64,000 nt of DNA. Source: Prostheceraeus crozeri. Its lineage: Eukaryota; Platyhelminthes; Polycladida; Euryleptidae. The notes under the pieces are model-generated. The model ran no database searches. It saw only the letters and a list, made by a program, of their open reading frames with translations, and was not told where the DNA came from. The position numbers and the translations under genes are program-made. Positions 57,206-64,000 of this stretch are shown here, piece after piece (position 1 is the stretch's first letter; every line of letters starts with the position of its first letter). Where the stretch lies: the NCBI GenBank assembly GCA_907163375.1, contig CAJQUW010005311.1, positions 1-64,000 of the forward strand. The letters run 5' to 3'.

Positions 57206-60200
57206 CACGGTGCTTGGAAGTTGACTTTAACCTTGAAAAAATTGTCCATAAAATCTGAAAATTGATTCTAAATCAAAATTTTGTGCTGAAAACGAATATG
57301 ATTTCAAAAAAATCGTACAACGAGCTCTTCAAATAATAATTGACTTTTATTGATCAGCATTGATCTCATTAATTCGCAGTGATTGATTTAGTAGATTTGT
57401 ACTTCTGTGATGTCATAATAGTGTAATATATGCAAATTAACCTGGCAGAAAACGAATATGATATCCAAAGCATCATAACTACAGCCGATTATACGTTTCG
57501 GATGAGCTATTGATCAATATCGATCTGATTGATTGATTGATGATCGATTACACGATATGGAATATTAAAATGTTTAAAATGTTGATTAGATGTAAGATTA
57601 TGACGCAGAAAACGAATATGATATCCAAAATATCATCACTGCAGCAGACTACAAATTACATATTAATTATTGATCAATGTCGATCTGATTCAAGATTAAA
57701 AGTGATTTTTGCTATGCTATCATGGTATATTGGTTTGTTTGTAATGTTCATTATTATATGGAAAACTACATGTATGTTATACCGGTAGAAGACAAAAAAT
57801 ATTATGTCGAACTAATGACCATGAAAGAAAAAATGACAACGTTAATTGAACTCATATAATTAGAAGAAGTGAAGTCCTGGGTATGCTATATCAGCCGGAC
57901 AAAGAAGATTTGATTTTAGTCTATAAGTTTACTAGATGGCGACCATTGTATGCGCACACAGCTCGTTTCAGCGAATTGCCATATTCAGGATGAGACAGGG
58001 ACTTTAACTTATAGATTTCCCAGGTCTTTGCGAAATCATGATGGACTGACTCTCCTGCTTGTTCTAAACATCGTCCCAAATCCTTCGTTGAATCTCGCAC
58101 AAAATTGAGGAATATGCCAGATAACGGCATGTACTTTGGGCGTCACGTTGACATCCAAATCAATGTATGCCATTTTGAAGTTGTTGATGTCTTCGAGGTA
58201 GGATGACTTCAGCTTCCATCCGAAGCATGATTCAACAACCTGTAAAGTGAATAAAAGGCTACATATACACCAGTACAGTTTTTAGTGAGGCTTCGCTGAA
58301 AAGGTTCACGAATTGTTTATGAAATAATGAGCTCTGAAAATATTGGTGATGCAGTAGAAATGAATTTCGAAATAGTTTAGAGTTTGGACTAGGTATTGCA
58401 TCTTAGTAATCGCATAAACATGATGAATAAAACAAATTACATACCTCTGAAAACATCGGAAGTCAAAAACATCGAAAAAACATCTAACGGTATCAACATA
58501 ATAACACAAATTACTTGCTTACCTTTGAAAAACATCGAAAGGCCTTGACGTATGGCAGACAATGCAATGGGCATATTGATTGGAGCAAGTCAATATTAGA
58601 AAGGAGTTTCATGCAGGAATTTCCAGAGAAAGAGCCACCATGGTAGGATTTCCTTTCAATGTGCAATCTTTCGCTCCACGCCATTGAATGCAGCCAAATT
58701 TTGGACATATATTTGAAGAGTGTATTCACAACTCCGAGCAGTAAATGTAATTCCGGAGGTAGTATGACTTGTATCACATCTATTCCGAGATCACTGCATT
58801 TGATTATACTCGGATGTATCACATTTTCATAATGCTTATAGCCATCTTTTTGTCTCGGCATTTTCCGTGATAAGACCAAAACGAGTCATGAATTGACTGA
58901 AATGAGCGTGCCTGACCAGATGTACACATGCAAACTATCTTTCCTTGCCGTGCACCAGCAGCAGGGAAAAGTCGCACCATGGGACATCAGTCCAAGCAAA
59001 CAATTTGCAAGTTTGAGATCACATGAAATTGTCAATTTCTCATTGCTAAAATCCAGATCGTTCAAATTTGCCGATACCCATAGTTTTAAAATATTTGGAT
59101 AATTCTCCTGTACATTTTCAGATAAAACGACTAGAAAAATATGCTTCACTCCTGTGTCTTTATATCGCCCATTGTAGTTTTTATCAGAGACTGACAAACA
59201 AATTTTGAGGAAAGAGCCTCCAAAGAGTCAATGTAAATTTTGATGTAGTAGTCACCACGATCTATGCCTCTCCTTTCAAGTATGAAATCAATTAACTGTC
59301 GTACATCTTTGCAGACAACAGCAGGAGTAAGCTCTACGCCTTTTACAACATCTTGCTCCATGACACAGAGATCAATCATTTTTAACGTGAAGTAGTCATC
59401 AAAACAATGATCGGTAGCATACAAGTGGGCTTCCAAATTCGGTTCAATCTTGGTTGCTGCTCTTCTCAGCTCATGGCGTAATTTCAAAGATTGCTCACTG
59501 ACGGTTGCTCAAATTCATTTCAGATTGAATATTGGTAATATTCTGACACGAAACCCGAGCATTGAAATCGTCCGTAATTCCACGGGAAAGCTTCAAGGGA
59601 CGGCCGCCTTTAGGCGATGTCAGCAAGAAATCATCATCATGAGACCCTTGAATGTAAGAGTGCACAACTTGTTCTAGCAATTTCTTATTCTTTTCCGCCG
59701 AATTCAGTAATTGTTAGCATTCGTCAGAGCTCCGGAAAGAGAGCAGTTGTGTGGTTTTCCCCTACCTATGTCTGATAAGCACAAGCTGCAAAGTTTCAAG
59801 CTGGTTGGTCTGGAGCTACTACTTTTATCTTGTGTTGATGGTCTTCCTGGATTGGGTTTGATATTAGTTAACCTGGAATTCTTAGAACTGACGGATGCAT
59901 TAGTTTTGGATATAGTACTAACAAGAAAGTCACAATTTGTATATCTTGACCTGGTATGATATTGATGCCGACCAACCTCACTATGATCATATACACTCAA
60001 TTTACGAGTAAATTTGCCATTGGCGTACTCACCCAAAACCAATCGACATGTTCCACATATAACCGTTGGTAGTCTCCAGTCATCGCGATCAAATCCATGG
60101 AAAACAAACTCGGAAATCAAATTGTATTGCATATCTGTGATACATTGATTGTCCTTGCCACATGTATTGAAACATATCAGGCAGACCTTTTGCAAACATT

Positions 60201-61121
60201 CCTTGTGAGTTGATGCATGATGAGCATGAGCCATAACGTCAAACGAATGAAGAATGAGAAAGACTAATGCTTCGATCAGATTGGCTTCGATACGACAGCG
60301 GCTATCGAATAGAATAATCGAATGATCATCGATTAGTCACACGGCATGACAAACATCATTGTGTGCGTGCGTCATACTGTCCTCATCAGAAACAGTTCTA
60401 TTGTTCTGCTCTGTCGATTCGTGGTAGCGCTGTTTCCGCATGTTATTACTATACTTACATAAGTGTGAAACCGATCAGACGACACCTGAAGTAATCTGAA
60501 GCTAGTCTGTATCTTATACTCAGCTGCAGTAATCATACATTTTAACACCATGTTCGTTTTCGACATAATCATATTCACCATTCTAAAGCATACCAACCTA
60601 TGTCCAGAGGATATATTCGCATTCTAAGGCAAATCAATCACCATCAATCAGATCGATATTGATCAATAATTAATATGTAATTTGTAGTCTGCTGCAGTGA
60701 TGATATTTTGGATATCATATTCGTTTTCTGCGTCATAATCTTACATCTAATCAACATTTTAATATTCCATATCGTGTAATCGATCATCAATCAATCAATC
60801 AGATCGATATTGATCAATAGCTCATCCGAAACGTATAATCGGCTGTAGTTATGATGCTTTGGATATCATATTCGTTTTCTGCCAGGTTAATTTGCATATA
60901 TTACACTATTATGACATCACAGAAGTACAAATCTACTAAATCAATCACTGCGAATTAATGAGATCAATGCTGATCAATAAAAGTCAATTATTATTTGAAG
61001 AGCTCGTTGTACGATTTTTTTGAAATCATATTCGTTTTCAGCACAAAATTTTGATTTAGAATCAATTTTCAGATTTTATGGACAATTTTTTCAAGGTTAA
61101 AGTCAATTTCCAAGCACCGTG
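57206..61121 (-). mobile_element. Chapaev-like transposon inserted in the Harbinger transposase gene
   Basis: Inverted repeats of about 480 bp (57206-57690 and 60646-61121) begin CACGGTGCTTGGAA. CGCA flanks both ends (57202-57205 and 61122-61125), a 4-bp duplication. Each inverted repeat contains three subrepeats of about 160 bp marked by GAAAACGAATATGAT. Removing the element and one CGCA restores the Harbinger frame (IGCAERLCL). CAC-starting ends, a 4-bp target and the encoded protein together point to the Chapaev branch of the CACTA group; the end also resembles RAG-type CACNGTG. The transposase gene inside is broken. Confidence 0.8.
57921..60234 (-). pseudogene. Chapaev-like transposase with zinc-binding N-terminus, broken, at least one intron
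   Basis: ATG at 60234. The N-terminal 176 residues carry Cys/His groups: VCLICFNTC, VICGTCRLVLGEYA, KLCSLCLSDIGRGKPHNC. After a stop and frameshifts come GGRPLKLSRGITDDFNARVS (about 59600), AHLYATDHCFDDYFTLKMID, DRGDYYIKIYIDS, then DTGVKHIFLVVLSENVQENY, SCDLKLANCLLGLMSHGATF with a CCWC pair, then LPPELHLLLGVVNTLFKYM and YHGGSFSGNSCMKLL. A donor (FSK then GTAAGC) near 58520 and an acceptor (CACTTTACAG) near 58242 bound an intron of roughly 280 bp. The last exon has PKVHAVIWHIPQF and, after a frameshift, EQAGESVHHDFAKTWEIYKL. Family assignment is from memory of Chapaev proteins. The gene needs several repairs. Confidence 0.7.
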
Positions 61122-61125
61122 CGCA

Positions 61126-61389
61126 ACCAATGGGCTGGATGTGCGTTCTCTCATGTTGAATGAGCGGTTGAATCCTGCCAAGCAAGTCACTAAAGCGAGA
61201 TTTAGACATGCGGAAATAATTAAAAAACATGTCATGGTCACTGATGAGATCAGGAATTAGAAGTTTATATTGTCCACGATCATGCCTTCGCCGCAAAAAA
61301 TCTCTCACGTAGGTAGAGCGGATGCGTCTTCTTTTTCGGAGTTTGAGGATCAGTAGCAGTTCAAGTTCATCATCACTGCAGCTATCCAT
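61126..61389 (-). pseudogene. PIF/Harbinger transposase, N-terminal portion
   Basis: ATG at 61389 begins MDSCSDDELELLLILKLRKR, then YVRDFLRRRHDRGQYKLL and FFNYFRMSKSRFSDLLGRIQ, the conserved start of HARBI1/PIF transposases (pattern RxxRxxGxYxxLxxEL..D...FxxYFRMs...F). The reading frame is interrupted after IQPIGC by the Chapaev-like element and resumes at 57201. Confidence 0.87.
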
Positions 61390-61576
61390 TGAGAATTCTG
61401 ATTTCTACATACAATGCAGGAAGTATAAATGGTGTGCTCTGCAGAGGTCAATCAATCATCATGTCTAGACATCTGCAGACCTTTGCAGAGGTATGTTAGT
61501 CATAGCTCTGCAGAGTCTGAGGAATGAACTCTACATACATGTAAACTCTGCAGAGTGGAGTATAAACCCACCTTAA

Positions 61577-61812
61577 ATGCTTCACCACAGTAAATTCGGA
61601 ATTTCAAAATCAGACCATCAAACTCACAGAGACTAAACATTTTTACTCCGTATTTATGGCGCTTGTTTTTTTATGTACTGACGGAAAATCAGCCTTCATC
61701 TCCACAAAATGATGGATTCATCAATTGATAAGCTCCTTCCAGCGACGTAAAGTTTCTCCATGGTATTATTGAACATATCAATCAGAGGAGAAATTTTATC
61801 CAGTCTTCTCTT
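61577..61812 (-). pseudogene. piggyBac transposase, central part of the split gene
   Basis: Minus strand: LDKISPLIDMFNNTMEKLYV, AGRSLSIDESIILW (SIDES, first catalytic Asp), then in shifted frames RLIFRQYIK, KYGVKMFSLCEFDGL and LKFRIYCGEA. The pattern is that of piggyBac (LSIDExMxxFKGRxxxxQYxPxKPxKxGxKxxxLCxxxGYxxxFxxYxG). The N-terminus is missing: the satellite array begins where upstream codons should be. Joins FTDEECLGQ at 56430 across the Harbinger insertion. Confidence 0.83.
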
Positions 61813-64000
61813 GTGTCATTAGGTTAGTATCTTGCATTTAATGACTCACCTTTGCAAATCACTTTACTCTCTGTTATCAAGCTCAAGGACCGCTGTCTGC
61901 AGCAGTCCACATTCAGAAGTTGAAACTGTTCCTCTGCCATTCTCAGGCGCCGTCAACATCCGTGACAGATGTACACCAGTCTTGATAACTCCAATTGTCC
62001 GATGTTGGAAATATCTGCGAGTATGGCGATGAATTCCTTGAAAGGAGTGTTATCAACGTCGACGATCCAGTGGAATTCCCCAAACCCAAATCGGAAGATA
62101 TAGTGATTTTCTATTTCTACTTAAAAATATTTCGGAGGAAAATTGATCGATATTTGTCTAATATGACACAATGTGAAGAAATGTCTGTCATTAGGTTTAG
62201 TATCTTGCATTTAATGACTCACCTTTGCAAATCACTTTACTCTCTGTTATCAAGCTCAAGGACCGCTGTCTGCAGCAGTCCACATCCAGAAGTTGAAACT
62301 GTTCCTCTGCCATTCTCAGGCGCCGTCAACATCCGTGACAGATGTACACCAGTCTTGATAACTCCAATTGTCCGATGTTGGAAATATCTGCGAGTATGGC
62401 GATGAATTCCTTGAAAGGAGTGTTATCAACGTCGACGCTCCAGTGGAATTCCCCAATCACAAATCAGAAGATGTAGTGATTTCCTATTTTTACTTACAAA
62501 ATTTCGGAGGAAAATTGATCGATATTTGTCTAATATGACACAATGTGAAGAAATGTCTGTCATTAGGTTTAGTATCTTGCATTTAATGACTCACCTTTGC
62601 AAATCACTTTACTCTCTGTTATCAAGCTCAAGGACCGCTGTCTGCAGCAGTCCACATTCAGAAATTGAAACTGTTCCTCTGCCATTCTCAGGCTCCGTCA
62701 ACATCCGTGACAGATGTACACCAGTCTTGATAACTCCAATTGTCCGATGTTGGAAATATCTGCGAGTATGGCGATGAATTCCTTGAAAGGAGTTATCAAC
62801 GTCGACGATCCAGTGGAATTCCCCAAACACAAATCAGAAGATATAGTGATTTTCTATTTTTACTTACAAAATTTCGGAGGAAAATTGATCGATATTTGTC
62901 TAATATGACACAATGTGAAGAAATGTCTGTCATTAGGTTTAGTATCTTGCATTTAATGACTCACCTTTGCAAATCACTTTACTCTCTGTTATCAAGCTCA
63001 AGGACCGCTGTCTGCAGCAGTCCACATTCAGAAGTTGAAACTGTTCCTCTGCCATTCTCAGGCGCCGTCAACATCCGTGACAGATGTACACCAGTCTTGA
63101 TAACTCCAATTGTCCGATGTTGGAAATATCTGCGAGTATGGCGATGAATTCTTTGAAAGGAGTGTTATCAACGTCGACGATCCAGTGGAATTCCCCAATC
63201 ACAAATCAGAAGATATAGTGATTTTCTATTTTTACTTACAAAATTTCGGAGGAAAATTGATCGATATTTGTCTTATATGACACAATGTGAAGAAATGTCT
63301 GTCATTAGGTTAGTATCTTGCATTTAATGACTCACCTTTGCAAATCACTTTACTCTCTGTTATCAAGCTCAAGGACCGCTGTCTGCAGCAGTCCACATTC
63401 AGAAGTTGAAACTGTTCCTCTGCCATTCTCAGGCGCCGTCAACATCCGTGACAGATGTACACCAGTCTTGATAACTCCAATTGTCCGATGTTGGAGATAT
63501 CTGCGAGTATGGCGATGAATTCCTTGAAGGGAGTGTTATCAACGTCGACGCTCCAGTGGAATTCCCCAATCACAAATCAGAAGATGTAGTGATTTCCTAT
63601 TTTTACTTACAAAATTTCGGAGGAAAATTGATCGATATTTGTCTAATATGACACAATGTGAAGAAATGTCTGTCATTAGGTTTAGTATCTTGCATTTAAT
63701 GACTCACCTTTGCAAATCACTTTACTCTCTGTTATCAAGCTCAAGGACCGCTGTCTGCAGCAGTCCACATTCAGAAGTTGAAACTGTTCCTCTGCCATTC
63801 TCAGGCGCCGTCAACATCCGTGACAGATGTACACCAGTCTTGATAACTCCAATTGTCCGATGTTGGAAATATCTGCGAGTATGGCGATGAATTCCTTGAA
63901 AGGAGTGTTAACAACGTCGACGATCCAGTGGAATTCCCCAAACACAAATCAGAAGATATAGTGATTTTCTATTTCTACTTAAAAATATTTCGGAGGAAAA
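61812..64000. repeat. Satellite array, unit about 372 bp, running off the window
   Basis: TATCTTGCATTTAATGACTC recurs at about 61828, 62201, 62573, 62943, 63314 and 63686: spacings 373, 372, 370, 371, 372. Five full units and most of a sixth are present, differing at few positions. Alternate units share small variants (GACGCTCCAGTGG versus GACGATCCAGTGG; GATGTAGTGATTTCC versus GATATAGTGATTTTC), which suggests amplification of a two-unit block. On the minus strand each unit has a frame with FHWIVDVDN and KEFIAILADISNIGQLELSR, one TGA, and a GGTGAGTCA word like a splice donor. These may be the relic of a coding sequence. The left edge cuts into piggyBac. Confidence 0.95.

Larger units (their letters stand above)
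56434..61573 (-). mobile_element. PIF/Harbinger transposon inserted in piggyBac, itself split by Chapaev-like element
   Basis: Perfect 27-bp inverted ends begin AGGTGGGTTTATACTCC at 56434 and end at 61573; the 3-bp target TAA flanks both (56431-56433 and 61574-61576), as usual for PIF/Harbinger. Subterminal parts are rich in CTCTGCAGAG words. Excluding the 3.9-kb insertion inside, the element is about 1.2 kb and encodes a shortened transposase. No second Harbinger gene (Myb-like) was found. Confidence 0.93.

Noticed and set aside
61832-63890. Repeated plus-strand frames of 66-136 codons in the satellite
   Set aside because: Same short frame repeated in each 372-bp unit, ending at different stops; more likely a by-product of the array than a gene.

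Overview
The window reads as nuclear DNA of an invertebrate animal, probably marine, but the species cannot be fixed from it. It is AT-rich and no complete host gene could be found. Most of the recognisable content is DNA transposons of animal type: Tc1/mariner, IS630-like DD36E, DD41D mariner, hAT, P-like/THAP, PIF/Harbinger, Chapaev-like, piggyBac, pogo-like and Helitron. There are also LINE scraps, tRNA-derived sequences, and fragments of one rhodopsin-type receptor gene. Short spliceosomal-type introns and frequent TAGGCCTA/ACATGTA words fit an invertebrate.

Layout. 1-1018 is a strongly strand-asymmetric, G-poor stretch. 1019-2533 is unrecognised. 2536-3950 is a broken Tc1 element with TA ends. 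4190-14330 is an old copy of an unrecognised repeat family (called X here). It was split by a hAT element (6004-9381, 8-bp duplication GTCCTAAT), which was itself hit by a P-like THAP element (6769-9017). A young X copy (9737-14173) also lies in the old one. A second young X copy lies at 14777-18337 in opposite orientation, so the two make a giant inverted repeat. Both carry 124-bp tandem repeats, 11 units in one and 3 in the other. 19476-20280 and 37990-38693 are inverted copies of another repeat. 21653-23449 is a pogo-like deletion derivative.

27103-30261 is a small hAT with a perfect 8-bp duplication. It contains an apparently whole DD36E transposon (27152-29596) whose 663-bp terminal inverted repeats overlap the transposase 3' end. 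30270-44000 is mostly unrecognised DNA with a LINE scrap and a degenerate minisatellite. 44050-50135 holds Helitron pieces, a mariner-type HTH fragment, a SINE and two copies of a receptor fragment; one copy sits inside the Helitron helicase between 25-bp direct repeats. 50266-52066 is a DD41D mariner with an open 352-residue transposase.

55975-61812 is a three-level nest: a Chapaev-like element (57206-61121, duplication CGCA) inside a PIF/Harbinger (56434-61573, duplication TAA) inside a piggyBac transposase. 61812-64000 is a roughly 372-bp satellite that runs off the window.

The genes do not form a pathway. The window is a record of successive transpositions, and the target duplications allow much of their order to be read. 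The freshest elements are DD36E, DD41D and the two X copies. Tc1, both hATs, the P-like element, Harbinger, Chapaev, piggyBac and Helitron are decayed.
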